NCBI GenBank assembly: GCA_036783645.1
Contig: DAIPWT010000012.1
Span: forward strand, 17,436 to 81,435
Reading direction: 5' to 3'
From: UBA4732 sp002404095
GTDB lineage: Bacteria; Planctomycetota; Planctomycetia; Gemmatales; Gemmataceae
DNA: 64,000 nt
How positions within the stretch are numbered: the stretch's first letter is position 1; each line of letters starts with the position of its first letter. This document shows positions 35,604 through 44,345 of this stretch, piece by piece. The position numbers and the translations under genes were made by a program. Below the pieces are notes generated by a model. It saw nothing but the letters and a program-made list of their open reading frames with translations. It did no database searches and was not told where the DNA came from.

Positions 35604-35662
35604 CGAGCCGCGACCGTTAGGGAGCGGGAACGGTTCCACCGCTCCCTAACGGTCGCGGCTCG
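35604..35662. repeat. Palindrome, CGAGCCGCGACCGT family, between pilB and pilT
   Basis: Perfect 24-bp arms (35604-35627 and 35639-35662) with an 11-base loop. The family also occurs at 42585-42640 with one arm position changed in both arms in compensating fashion. Confidence 0.95.
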
Positions 35663-35681
35663 TAACACCTCTTGATCTTGC

Positions 35682-36860
35682 TCATCGTCGCGCGGGCTTG
35701 CGCCGCGGCGCGTCGTCGTCATCATCCTCGTCTTCGTCTTCCTTATCCTCGTCTTCGTCGTCTTCTTCCCCGTCTTCGTCGTAGACGCCGCGCTCGGCCT
35801 GCGCGATCTTGGCCGCCAACTCGGTCGGCTTCGAGGCCCGCATTAGCACTTCTTCCTTGGCGCACACCCCGTCGCGCCACAGTTTGAACAGGCTGTCGTC
35901 CAGCAGGAACATGCCGTGCTTACGGCCGGTCTGAATGCTGGAGTCGATACGGTAACTCTTGTTCTCGCGGATGAGGTTCTGGATGGCGGCCGTCATCACC
36001 ATCATCTCATAGGCGGCCACCACGCCTTCCGGCTTCTTCGGCATCAACGTCTGCGACAACACGCCGATGAGGGCCGTCGAAAGCTGGGTGCGGATCTGGT
36101 CCTGCTGCTCCTTGGGGAAAACGTCGATGATGCGATTGACCGTGCTCGACGCCCCGCTGGTGTGCAACGTGCCGAAGACGACGTGGCCGGTCTCGGCCGC
36201 TTCGATGGCCGCGTGGATCGTCTCCAAATCGCGCATTTCGCCGACGAGAATGATGTCGGGGTCCATACGCAAGGCGCGGCGCAAACCCTCTTTGAAGTCC
36301 GGCACGTCCACGCCGATCTCGCGCTGGTTGACCGTGCATTTCAGGTGCTTGTGGTAGTACTCGATCGGGTCTTCCAGCGTGATGATATGGCGGTCGTAGT
36401 TCTGGTTGATGAAGTTAATCATGCTGGCCAGACTGGTCGTCTTGCCGGAGCCGGTCGGGCCGGTGACGAGCAACAGGCCGCGCGGCCGGGTGATGAGCCG
36501 TTTGATGGCCTCCGGCATTCCAATCTGCTCAAAGGTCAGGAACCCGCTCGGAATACGCCGCAACACCATGCCGATGTTGCCGCGCTGTTTGAAGATGGCC
36601 ACGCGGAAGCGATAGCCGTCGGTGAACTCGATGGCGAAGTCGGAACCGCCCTTCTCCTGAAGTTCCTGCTGACAGCGGTCGGGCGTGATGCTCTTCATCA
36701 GGGCGGTAGTGTCGTCTTGCTCCAGGCTCTTGGTGTCGAGGCGGCGCATACGGCCGTGGTGCCGGATCACGGGCGGCTGCCCGACCGTGATGTGCAGATC
36801 GCTGGCCTTGAGCTGAATGACGGTGGCCAGGAGTTTGTCGATCTGAGGACTTGCAGACAC
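35682..36860 (-). CDS. pilT: Type IV pilus retraction ATPase with acidic C-terminal tail
   Basis: A 392-residue PilT-family ATPase: Walker A GPTGSGKTT, Asp box ITLEDPIEYYHKH, Walker B LVGEMRDLETIHAAIEAAET, His box TLHTSGA, and the retraction signature AIQNLIRENKSYRI (AIRNLIRE in classic PilT). It depolymerises pili and drives twitching or DNA uptake. The last 30 residues are almost wholly Asp/Glu followed by a basic PRRKPARR, a tail not found in standard PilT. It lies between the two PilB-type genes. Presence of PilT argues for a true retractable type IV pilus over a pure type II secretion system. Confidence 0.94.
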   Translation of the reverse strand: MSASPQIDKLLATVIQLKASDLHITVGQPPVIRHHGRMRRLDTKSLEQDDTTALMKSITPDRCQQELQEKGGSDFAIEFTDGYRFRVAIFKQRGNIGMVLRRIPSGFLTFEQIGMPEAIKRLITRPRGLLLVTGPTGSGKTTSLASMINFINQNYDRHIITLEDPIEYYHKHLKCTVNQREIGVDVPDFKEGLRRALRMDPDIILVGEMRDLETIHAAIEAAETGHVVFGTLHTSGASSTVNRIIDVFPKEQQDQIRTQLSTALIGVLSQTLMPKKPEGVVAAYEMMVMTAAIQNLIRENKSYRIDSSIQTGRKHGMFLLDDSLFKLWRDGVCAKEEVLMRASKPTELAAKIAQAERGVYDEDGEEDDEDEDKEDEDEDDDDDAPRRKPARR

Positions 36861-37057
36861 GTTGTCTCCCGTCCCGCGATGCGCGCGTCTAGATGCAAAG
36901 CTGAACAGAACCTAATGCGATGGGCAAACCGTCCATATCTGTATTATCTCTTATTTCCCCACCCGATCAATGCGCTGAAGAAAAATGGCGCCAAGATTTC
37001 GGTCGCGCTTCATCGCCCGACGAGCCGGGAGCGTGAGCGACCGGAGACTCCTCCGGT

Positions 37058-37244
37058 CGAGCCGGGAGCGTACCAGTAGTTTCACAAAGTACTCCTCACG
37101 CTCTGCGTGAGGAACGGCGAGCAGAGCGTGCCGAGTACATTCTGGGCGTTCGTTGTTCCTCACGCGGAGCGTGAGGAGTACTTGGTGTTCCTCACGCAGA
37201 GCGTGAGGAGTACTTTGTGAAACTACTGGTACGCTCCTGGCTCG
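37058..37244. repeat. Long inverted repeat upstream of pilT
   Basis: Arms of 58 bases (37058-37115 and 37187-37244) match at 57 of 58 positions. The interior shares the ATTCTGGGCGTTCGTTGTTC segment with the element at 31976-32139. A further small hairpin (GACCGGA...TCCGGTC) lies just to the left, 37038-37057. It fills most of the 394-base gap between pilT and the upstream ATPase. Confidence 0.95.
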
Positions 37245-37254
37245 GTTGCTCCTG

Positions 37255-38961
37255 TCACAGCGACGATTCGTGATGGCACGTGCTAAGGACTTCCTCCAAC
37301 GTGGTAATTCCCTTAAGTGCTTTCTGGAGGCCGTCTTCCAGCAACGTCCTCATGCCAAGCAGCCGGGCCTGCCGGCGAATGTTCTGCGACGGTTCCCGCT
37401 TGAACGTCATCTCGCGCATGGTGCCCGTCATGCGCAGCATCTCGAAGATGCCTTTCCTGCCCCGGTAGCCGGTATGGTTGCAGTGAGCGCAGCCGGGGCC
37501 GCGCATGAACGACCCTCCCTTGATCTGCTCTGGGGTGAGGCCCGACGCCTTGAGTTCGGCGGCGGATGGCATCTCCGGTTCCTTGCATTTCGAGCAGACC
37601 AAACGCACCAAACGCTGCGCCATAATTGCCACGATGGAAGACGCCACCAGGAACGGTTGGACGCCAATATCGATCAATCGCGTAATGGCGCTAGGCGCAT
37701 CGTTCGTATGCAGTGTACTGAAAACAAAGTGTCCAGTCAAAGAAGCTTGGATGGCGATCTCGGCGGTTTCGTGATCGCGGATTTCGCCGACGAGGATGAT
37801 GTTCGGCGCCTGCCGCAACATGGCCCGAATGATGCGCTGAAAATCGAGGCCGATGTTGTGTTTCACTTCGCACTGGTTGACGCCTGGCAGGTAGTACTCG
37901 ACCGGATCCTCGGCCGTGATGATCTTCTTGTCAGGCCGGTTCAGCTCGTTCATGGCGGCGTATAGCGTGGTGGTCTTGCCGGAGCCGGTTGGCCCGGTGA
38001 CGAGGAAGATGCCGTTGGGCCGTTTAATGATCTGCTGGAAGCGCGCGTAGTCATCGTCGCCGAAACCCAGGTCCTTTACGCTGACCTGGATGTTGCTGCG
38101 GTCCAGGATGCGCATGACGCAGGATTGGCCGTTGTTGGTCGGCAGGAAAGAAACGCGCAAATCGTAATGCTTACCTTGAAGGTTCAGCTTGATACGACCA
38201 TCTTGGGGTCGGCGCTTTTCAGCAATGTCGATCGACCCCATGATCTTGATACGGCTGTTCATCGGCGACAGTAGCCGCCGCGGCGGGCTGTCGCGCTCGA
38301 CGAGCATGCCGTCGATGCGGTAGCGGATGCGCACCCGGTCGGCGAACGGCTCGACGTGGATGTCGCTGGCGCGCAGACTGACGGCTTCCTGGATGATGAG
38401 GTTGACGAGTTTGACGACGGGGGCGTCGTTCTCGTCGCCGCCGGCGGCGCCGGTGGCCTCGGTTTCGGTAAAGTCGATGGCGGTGTCGGTGAACTCGGCC
38501 AACATCGAATCGACGGACTCGGTTTCGGACTGGCCGTAGTGCCGGTTGATGGCTTCGACGATCTGCTCGCGCGCCGCCAAGACGGGCTGTATATCTTTGT
38601 TCAGGATGAACTGGAGTTTCTGTAGGGTGTCGAAGTCACTGGGGTCGCTCATGATGATCTTGAGCGCGCCGTTTTCTTGGGACAGGGGCAGGACGACATT
38701 TTCGCGGGCCACCGATTCGGGGACGAGTTCGACGACGGCGGCGGGGATGGTGACTTCGGTGAGGTCGATGAACTCCATGTTGTGGAATTCGGCGAGAGCG
38801 CTCATCACCTGATTGGCGTCGGCATAGCCGAGTTTGACGAGGGTGTCATTGAGCTTGGCGCCGGTTTGCTGCCCGATGCCCTTCGCCTCTTCGAGTTGAT
38901 CGGGGCTGAGAACCTGGCGGCGGATGAGGATGTCGGTGAAATCGCCGCGTGCCTTGGCCAT
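37255..38961 (-). CDS. Second PilB/GspE-family assembly ATPase
   Basis: A 568-residue ATPase with an N-terminal GspE N1 domain (FTDILIRRQVLSPDQLEEA), Walker A GPTGSGKTT, Asp box ITAEDPVEYYLPG, Walker B LVGEIRDHETAEIA, His box TLHTND and a zinc motif CSKC...CAHC. It is clearly homologous to the 688-residue PilB but lacks the Pro-rich extension. The start is ATG 38961, since the MAKARGDFTD start fits the family; the frame runs 129 bases further upstream without support. It is the first gene of the cluster. Two PilB-type proteins may serve separate pilus and secretion functions. Confidence 0.92.
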   Translation of the reverse strand: MAKARGDFTDILIRRQVLSPDQLEEAKGIGQQTGAKLNDTLVKLGYADANQVMSALAEFHNMEFIDLTEVTIPAAVVELVPESVARENVVLPLSQENGALKIIMSDPSDFDTLQKLQFILNKDIQPVLAAREQIVEAINRHYGQSETESVDSMLAEFTDTAIDFTETEATGAAGGDENDAPVVKLVNLIIQEAVSLRASDIHVEPFADRVRIRYRIDGMLVERDSPPRRLLSPMNSRIKIMGSIDIAEKRRPQDGRIKLNLQGKHYDLRVSFLPTNNGQSCVMRILDRSNIQVSVKDLGFGDDDYARFQQIIKRPNGIFLVTGPTGSGKTTTLYAAMNELNRPDKKIITAEDPVEYYLPGVNQCEVKHNIGLDFQRIIRAMLRQAPNIILVGEIRDHETAEIAIQASLTGHFVFSTLHTNDAPSAITRLIDIGVQPFLVASSIVAIMAQRLVRLVCSKCKEPEMPSAAELKASGLTPEQIKGGSFMRGPGCAHCNHTGYRGRKGIFEMLRMTGTMREMTFKREPSQNIRRQARLLGMRTLLEDGLQKALKGITTLEEVLSTCHHESSL

Positions 38962-39089
38962 GAGAGAGTGCCTCCGAATAGATCGGTCGAAGATGCGACG
39001 TGAGACGGTCGGTATACCACAAGGTTTCAGTATGGCACGAATGCGGCGGAATGGGAAGGAAAAAACGGTGGAAAACAGAAGCCCTCGCA

Positions 39090-39230
39090 CCCCGGACTCG
39101 TGAGTACACTTCGCCCGGGGCTTTATTTGGATCGCCCTCCGGACTCAAGACGCGGAAACTCCCCTGGTCTTGGAGCCCCTTCGGGCGACTGAAATAAAGC
39201 CCCGGGCGAAGTGTACTCACGAGTCCGGGG
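39090..39230. repeat. Long perfect inverted repeat upstream of the pilus cluster
   Basis: Perfect 39-bp arms (39090-39128 and 39192-39230), beginning CCCCGGACTCGTGAGTACAC on the left. The 63-base centre shows weaker internal complementarity. It lies in the divergent gap between the pilus cluster and the gene at 39349, so it may affect transcription of both. No related copy was seen elsewhere in the window. Confidence 0.95.
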
Positions 39231-39348
39231 AGGCGGGGAGGCGATGGCTTCGGGTTGGGTTTGACTTTCAACAGGCATCTCCTACAATGACAGATGAGAC
39301 TTTGCCAGGGACGGCGAGGCTCACGGATCAAAAAAAGCGAGGTGTCTC

Positions 39349-39891
39349 ATGTGGTCGCAGCGACCTGAACACCCTTTGCGCCGCCTGTTCACCGGGCTTA
39401 CCGAACAAACCTTTCAGACGACGCTTGGGTTAGCCGATCCGCCTTTGACCGATTACTTGTCTGAACTCCTCTCCCGCTTCATCCACCTCGACGCGATCTT
39501 CCGCCTGCACGACGCGGCCGGCCGTCGCCTCGAAGAAGTCGCTGAAATGATGATCGAAGCCGAGGCGATGCCGCCAGAAGGCCGCACGTGCCGCGAAGTG
39601 CATCGCCACATCGGCGACTTCACTTTGTTTTGGACCGGCGTTTATCCCGAAGCGCTCAAACGGCTGCGTTCGGTGATGAGCAAGGATCACTTCATCGACT
39701 ACTGCGAGCAGGGCAAGCGCTCTTACTACATCGCCAGCACCTTCGGCGACGCGCCGTTTCGGGACGAATCCGTGGTGTTAAGGCGGCTCAGCGACGAGTT
39801 TGAGCTGTGCGCCTACGGTCTGAGCCAGGTGCGCCGCGAGTGGGAACGGCAACGCAACAATGGGGTGGGCGGGCCTCCGCTGATGAATTGA
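39349..39891 (+). CDS. Hypothetical protein
   Basis: A 180-residue soluble, mostly helical protein with no signal peptide or membrane helix and no recognised domain. It has a coherent composition and a GCGAGG site before the ATG. Divergent from the pilus cluster and convergent with a TolB-like gene, with a palindrome between. Motifs such as RHIGDFTLFWTGVYPEAL do not match a family known to me. Confidence 0.65.
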   Translation: MWSQRPEHPLRRLFTGLTEQTFQTTLGLADPPLTDYLSELLSRFIHLDAIFRLHDAAGRRLEEVAEMMIEAEAMPPEGRTCREVHRHIGDFTLFWTGVYPEALKRLRSVMSKDHFIDYCEQGKRSYYIASTFGDAPFRDESVVLRRLSDEFELCAYGLSQVRREWERQRNNGVGGPPLMN

Positions 39892-39907
39892 GAGGCCGTT
39901 CCGATGA

Positions 39908-39973
39908 AGAGGGCGGGGAAACCCCGCCCCTACATCGCGGCAGCGGCGTAGGGGCGGGGTTTCCCCGCCCTCT
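39908..39973. repeat. Palindrome, GGGCGGGG family, at a convergent junction
   Basis: Perfect 26-bp arms (39908-39933 and 39948-39973) with a 14-base loop. It lies between the ends of two convergent genes, where the transcript could fold as a bidirectional terminator-like hairpin, although no U-tract follows. Confidence 0.95.
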
Positions 39974-39985
39974 CCGCGGGAACGC

Positions 39986-41017
39986 TCACTTTTCCGGCGG
40001 CGGCGTGAAGTCCGCGATGTAGAGTTGCGACGGCTGGTTGCCGTCGCGCGTCGAAGTCCACATCAATTTCTTGTACTCCGGGCTGAACACCGGCAGCACG
40101 TCCGCGCCAGGCGCGAACGTAACGCGGACCTTCTTGCCCGTGTCGATGTCCATCCAATAAAGATCGTAATTAGGCCGCATTCCCGTGCCGTGGTCGGCCG
40201 CGGTGTAGATGATGTGCTTGCCGTCCTTGTACCAGTACGGCGCCCAGCAGACCCAGTTCACGTCGTCGGTCAGCGCCTTTTCGCCGGTCCCGTCGGCGTT
40301 AATGACATAAAGCTGGAGGCGGTCTTTCTCTTTACGGTCGCTGCGGAAGATGACGCGCTTGCCGTCCGGGGAGAAGAACGGGCCGCCGTTGTAGCAGTGC
40401 GGCGCGTGCGTCACTTGGCGGACGTTCTTGCCGTCGGCGTCCATGACGTAGATTTCGAGGCTGTCGGCCGCATCGCGGTTGGACGTGAAGACGATCTGTT
40501 TGCCGTCCGGCGAATAACTACCCTCCGCGTTGTAGCCTTTAGCGTGGGTGAGCGGCTTGAGGTCCGTGCCGTCGGGGTTGGCCTCGAAGATCGTCATGTA
40601 GGGGTCGAAGTCCCATCGATAACGGCGGTGGGCGCCGGACGCCGCGTCGTCTTTGCGTTGCTGATATTCCTCGGCGTAATGTTTCTTGGCGTCGGGGTCG
40701 AGGTGCGAGCTGGCGAAGAGGATTTTCTTGCCGTCGGGCCGGAAGAAACTACAGGTGCATTTGCCGACGCCCGTACTGACGCGGCGCATGGCGCCGGTCG
40801 CAAGGACCATCGTGAAAATCTGATAGAACGGGTTGCCGCCGTCCTTCTCCTCGGCCTGAAAGATGACGGTTTTGCCGTCGGGCGAGAAGTAGCCTTCGCC
40901 GGCGCGGACGAAATCCTTGGTCACTTGCGTGATGTTTTTGAGATAAGCGGACTCGTCCTTTTCCCACGCGGTCGGCTCGGCGGCGAGGACGGAAGCGGCG
41001 AGAAGGGCGGCAAGCAT
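39986..41017 (-). CDS. Secreted TolB-like beta-propeller protein (PD40 repeats)
   Basis: A 343-residue protein with a short signal peptide (MLAALLAASVLAAEP). At least five PD40-type repeats are visible: YFSPDGKTVIFQAE, FRPDGKKILFAS, YSPDGKQIVFTSN, FSPDGKRVIFRSD, and a final FSPEYKKLMWTS. This is the six-bladed propeller of TolB C-terminal-like proteins. No TolB N-terminal domain is present, so it is a free propeller, probably periplasmic and binding a protein or peptide partner. No catalytic motif. Confidence 0.85.
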   Translation of the reverse strand: MLAALLAASVLAAEPTAWEKDESAYLKNITQVTKDFVRAGEGYFSPDGKTVIFQAEEKDGGNPFYQIFTMVLATGAMRRVSTGVGKCTCSFFRPDGKKILFASSHLDPDAKKHYAEEYQQRKDDAASGAHRRYRWDFDPYMTIFEANPDGTDLKPLTHAKGYNAEGSYSPDGKQIVFTSNRDAADSLEIYVMDADGKNVRQVTHAPHCYNGGPFFSPDGKRVIFRSDRKEKDRLQLYVINADGTGEKALTDDVNWVCWAPYWYKDGKHIIYTAADHGTGMRPNYDLYWMDIDTGKKVRVTFAPGADVLPVFSPEYKKLMWTSTRDGNQPSQLYIADFTPPPEK

Positions 41018-41120
41018 CGGCGGTCTCCTTTGTAGACAGGCACTTGAATACGGCGGGCGTTTCGCAGACCATTATACAGGAACACGACTTCCTTCCTCGC
41101 TCCCACGGAGACGACCGCCG

Positions 41121-41738
41121 ATGTTGCCGCTCTTTGCCGACGCAGTCCCTCCCGGACAAAACCTCTTGGAGTCCATCGGTACGCAAAACCTGATGCTTTA
41201 CGGCGCGATTGCCGTGGGGATTTTGCTCCTGTTAGTGATCTTGATCTTCCTGATGAGTCGCGGCAAGAAGCGCGTGAATCCGGAGAGTGGCCTCGACGAG
41301 GATTTATCCGAGTACCCGCCGGCGCCGGGCCAGCCGGGGGCGAGGCGCCTGACCGTCCACGGTCGGCCGGTGCGTCTGCGTCTGGTGGTGGTCGGGCCGG
41401 TGGGCAAGCGGACGATCGCGGAAGGCGGCGTCGAGGCGCTGCTGGATGAAGTGCTGCGCGGGCTAGGACAGATCGCGCAACAGGACAAGCCGCGCATTAA
41501 AATATGGCCGCCTCAGCTGAGTCAGCAGGGATTCGCGCCGACGTTCTTTCGGAAGACACAGTGTCCGGATCGCGCGGGCAAGCCGTCGCATTGGTTGCTG
41601 GCGGCGGGTCCGGCTCGCGCCGGCGGCAGGCCGGTGCTACTGGGCCTGGCGATGTGGGCCGACGACAAGGGACCGATGGAGCAGAAAATCTTGACGGAAA
41701 CGGAATGGGATGAGGCGTTGCAGATAAAGACTATCTAG
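41121..41738 (+). CDS. Hypothetical membrane-anchored protein
   Basis: A 205-residue protein with one N-terminal membrane helix (LYGAIAVGILLLLVILIFLM, about 26-45), a short basic stop-transfer segment, then a Pro-rich linker and a soluble domain of about 140 residues facing the cytoplasm. The soluble part (RLTVHGRPVRLRLVVVGPVG...) has no recognised family. It is 66 bases upstream of a DUF4058 gene on the same strand. Confidence 0.65.
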   Translation: MLPLFADAVPPGQNLLESIGTQNLMLYGAIAVGILLLLVILIFLMSRGKKRVNPESGLDEDLSEYPPAPGQPGARRLTVHGRPVRLRLVVVGPVGKRTIAEGGVEALLDEVLRGLGQIAQQDKPRIKIWPPQLSQQGFAPTFFRKTQCPDRAGKPSHWLLAAGPARAGGRPVLLGLAMWADDKGPMEQKILTETEWDEALQIKTI

Positions 41739-41804
41739 CGGTGAGCGCGGCGATTGTAGCCTTCACGGTGTATGCTTTATAGTAGCCCCATTTGAAGAAG
41801 TGTC

Positions 41805-42557
41805 ATGCCATCCCCCTTCCCTGGAATGGATCCGTATTTGGAGAATCCGGAGTTCTTTCCCGACCTACATGACAGCCTGATTGGGGAGCTAAAAAGGACG
41901 TTACAGACGCAACTTCCCCCCACTTACTTCGCCATGACTCGGTCGCGCGTCTGGGTAGATTATGTGGAACGTCCATTCGAGCCCGACGTCAACGTGCTAC
42001 GCAGCCCGCGACGGATCATAACTGATGACGAAGACCGCGAGCTTTCCGCGGAGATTTACACCGTTCAAGGAGAGCGCCGGCTTGTGACCGCCATTGAAGT
42101 TCTCAGTCCGTCCAACAAAGCGCGCGGCACTGACGGCCGTCTTTTGTACATCCGCAAACAAAGGGAATTGCTCGACAGCAAGGCCCATCTCGTTGAAATC
42201 GACCTGCTTCGCGGAGGAGCCTTTACCTCCGCCGTGCCGCGCAAACGCGCCATTGAGGAAGCGGGTTTGTTCGATTACCACGTTTGCATCCATCGTTACG
42301 ACGAGCTTGGGAAGTTCTTCGTCTATCCCATTCTGTTGCGTCAGCGATTGCCTAAAATTGCCATTCCGCTGTCGCCCGGCGATGCCCCGGTAGTCCTCGA
42401 TATGCAGGGCGTTTTCGACCGATCTTATGACGACGGCCCCTACGCTCGCCTTAGCCCCTACATCGACCGCACACCGGAGCCGTCGTTGCGTCCGGATGAC
42501 GCCGCATGGGCGACGCAACGGCTGCGGGAACGCGGACTGCTGCCGCCGGCCGGATAA
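41805..42557 (+). CDS. DUF4058 family protein
   Basis: A 250-residue protein starting with the family hallmark MPSPFPGMDPYLE, followed by the VLSPSNKARGTDGRLLYIRKQ region and LVEIDLLRGG. DUF4058 proteins are common in cyanobacteria and planctomycetes, often in many copies. The conserved E-x-LSP-x-NK and (V)EIDLLR pattern resembles a restriction-endonuclease-like (PD-(D/E)XK) core, but I know of no proven activity. The length is normal for the family. Confidence 0.9.
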   Translation: MPSPFPGMDPYLENPEFFPDLHDSLIGELKRTLQTQLPPTYFAMTRSRVWVDYVERPFEPDVNVLRSPRRIITDDEDRELSAEIYTVQGERRLVTAIEVLSPSNKARGTDGRLLYIRKQRELLDSKAHLVEIDLLRGGAFTSAVPRKRAIEEAGLFDYHVCIHRYDELGKFFVYPILLRQRLPKIAIPLSPGDAPVVLDMQGVFDRSYDDGPYARLSPYIDRTPEPSLRPDDAAWATQRLRERGLLPPAG

Positions 42558-42584
42558 GTTAGACTCTGTTTAGGAAGGGTGTTA

Positions 42585-42640
42585 CGAGCCGCGACCGTAA
42601 GGGAGCGGTTTTCGCCCCGCTCCCTTACGGTCGCGGCTCG
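42585..42640. repeat. Palindrome, CGAGCCGCGACCGT family, at a convergent junction
   Basis: Perfect 24-bp arms (42585-42608 and 42617-42640) with an 8-base loop. It fills the gap between the ends of the convergent DUF4058 and gatB genes. Confidence 0.95.
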
Positions 42641-42649
42641 TCAAGAGTC

Positions 42650-44119
42650 TTAGAGCTTCTGCAGCTCCTCCGCAATCAGCTTCTGCACAACATCGGCCTT
42701 CGCCGCCCCCTTTGTTTCGCGCATGACCGCGCCCATAAACGACTGCGCCGCCGCCGTCTTTCCCTTCTTGTACTCGGCCACCGCCTTGGGGTTGGCCGCG
42801 ATCACGCGGCGCACGATCTCCTCCAGCGCGCCCGCGTCCACGGCTTTGATGCCAAGATGCGCGATCGCCATTTTCGCCGTTTCTCCCGTTTCCAACATGC
42901 GGTTGTAGACCGCCTCCGCCGCCTGCTTGTTTAGGCCCGATGCTTTTTGTTCCGCGATCAACCCGGCCAGCCGATCCGCCGTCAGTGGGAAATCCCCGAT
43001 TTCCTGCTTGTGTTCTTTCAGCGACGCCAGCACTCGGTTGGTAACCCAATTGCTCGCCGCCTTGGCGTCGCCGCAACGCTTCGCCGCGTCCTCGAAATAG
43101 GCGACGGTCGCGCGCCCCTGCTGCGTCAATACACCAATGTCGTAGTCGGAAAGTCCATAATCCCGCGCCAGACGCACGCGCTGCGCCGCCGGCAATTCGC
43201 CCGTCTCGGCGCGGACGCGCTCGCGCCAGGCCGCGTCCACCACAACCGGCACAAGGTCCGGCTCCGGGAAGTAACGATAGTCAGCGGCCTCTTCCTTGCG
43301 GCGCTGCACCACGGTGACGCCGCGCGCCTCGTCCCAGCCGGCCGTCTCCTTCTCGCCGGGCGCCAACCTCCGGCCGTCGCGCTGAAACGCCTCGTACTGG
43401 CGATCGGCCTCGTACTTCATCGACCGCTCGACGCCGCGAAAGCTATTGAGATTTTTGACCTCGACAATGGGCGTGGCCGCGACCGTACCGTCCGGCTGGG
43501 GGATGTGGAGGTTGATGTTGGCGTCGCAGCGTAGGCTGCCTTCCTGCATTTCGCAGTCGGACACCCCCGTCTCGCGCAGCAACAGGCGGATCTCTTCAAG
43601 ATACGCCTTGGCCTCTTCCGGCGTGGAAAGGTCCGGCTCGCTCACGATCTCCAACAAGGGCGTGCCGGCGCGGTTCAGGTCCACCAAGCTGTCGCGGCCG
43701 GCGCCGGTCTCGTCGTGGAGCATCTTGCCGGCGTCCTCTTCGAGATGGGCGCGAATGATGCGAACGCGCTTAGCGCCGTCGGCCGTTTCGATCTCCAGCC
43801 AACCGTTCCTGCTGAAAGGCAGATCGTATTGGCTGATCTGATAGTTTTTCGGCAAATCGGGATAGTAATAGTTTTTGCGGTCCCATTTGGTGAAATCGGC
43901 GAGGTGGCAATTCAGCGCCTGGGCGGCGCGCAGCGCCAGCTCGAAGGCGCGGCGGTTCATGACCGGCAGCGCGCCGGGTAGGCCGATGCAGACGGGGCAG
44001 GTGGCGGTGTTCGGCGGCAAGCCGAATTGCGTAGCGCAGCCGCAAAACAGCTTGGTCTTCGTGAGCAGCTGGACGTGGACTTCCAGCCCGATGACGATGC
44101 GATATGGAAGGTCCGCCAT
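42650..44119 (-). CDS. gatB: Asp-tRNA(Asn)/Glu-tRNA(Gln) amidotransferase subunit B
   Basis: A 489-residue GatB protein that converts misacylated Glu-tRNA(Gln) or Asp-tRNA(Asn) with GatA and GatC. Landmarks are IGLEVHVQLLTKTKLFCGC at the N-terminus (kinase-like domain), CPVCIGLPGALPVMN, KNYYYPDLPKNYQISQYDLP, HLEEDAGK and SLRCDANINL. The C-terminal helical YqeY-like tail domain (TAAAQSFMGAVMRETKGAA) binds tRNA. Length and order are complete. gatA and gatC are not beside it. Confidence 0.97.
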   Translation of the reverse strand: MADLPYRIVIGLEVHVQLLTKTKLFCGCATQFGLPPNTATCPVCIGLPGALPVMNRRAFELALRAAQALNCHLADFTKWDRKNYYYPDLPKNYQISQYDLPFSRNGWLEIETADGAKRVRIIRAHLEEDAGKMLHDETGAGRDSLVDLNRAGTPLLEIVSEPDLSTPEEAKAYLEEIRLLLRETGVSDCEMQEGSLRCDANINLHIPQPDGTVAATPIVEVKNLNSFRGVERSMKYEADRQYEAFQRDGRRLAPGEKETAGWDEARGVTVVQRRKEEAADYRYFPEPDLVPVVVDAAWRERVRAETGELPAAQRVRLARDYGLSDYDIGVLTQQGRATVAYFEDAAKRCGDAKAASNWVTNRVLASLKEHKQEIGDFPLTADRLAGLIAEQKASGLNKQAAEAVYNRMLETGETAKMAIAHLGIKAVDAGALEEIVRRVIAANPKAVAEYKKGKTAAAQSFMGAVMRETKGAAKADVVQKLIAEELQKL

Positions 44120-44159
44120 GTACGCCTCGCTTGCGCCGACCGTCGGGGAATTAACGAGG

Positions 44160-44220
44160 TTTAGCCGCGACCCGAAGGGGAGCGCGTGGGAGACGCGCTC
44201 CCCTTCGGGTCGCGGCTAAA
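44160..44220. repeat. Palindrome, TTTAGCCGCGACCCG family, upstream of gatB
   Basis: Perfect 28-bp arms (44160-44187 and 44193-44220) with a 5-base loop, in the divergent gap between gatB and the oxidoreductase gene. Single arms of the same family remain at 48671 and 56866. Confidence 0.95.
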
Positions 44221-44345
44221 CGAGATTGTTACTCTAGGGGCCCCGCTCCTGAAAACAACGCGACAAACTTGTGGAATTGCTCTTCGCCGTGTGGTATAAA
44301 ACATTCGCGCCCGCGATCCCACCCCGGCCCCAAGGAGGCTCTCCC

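Noticed and set aside
34104..35675. Long plus-strand open frame (523 codons) opposite pilB
   Set aside because: Antisense shadow in high-GC sequence; Walker, His-box and zinc motifs are all on the minus strand.
39807..40022. Small ORF over the 39.9 kb palindrome
   Set aside because: Its translation (GGETPPLHRGSGVGAGFPRP) is just the repeat read through; the same peptide appears in PurL because of the shared element.
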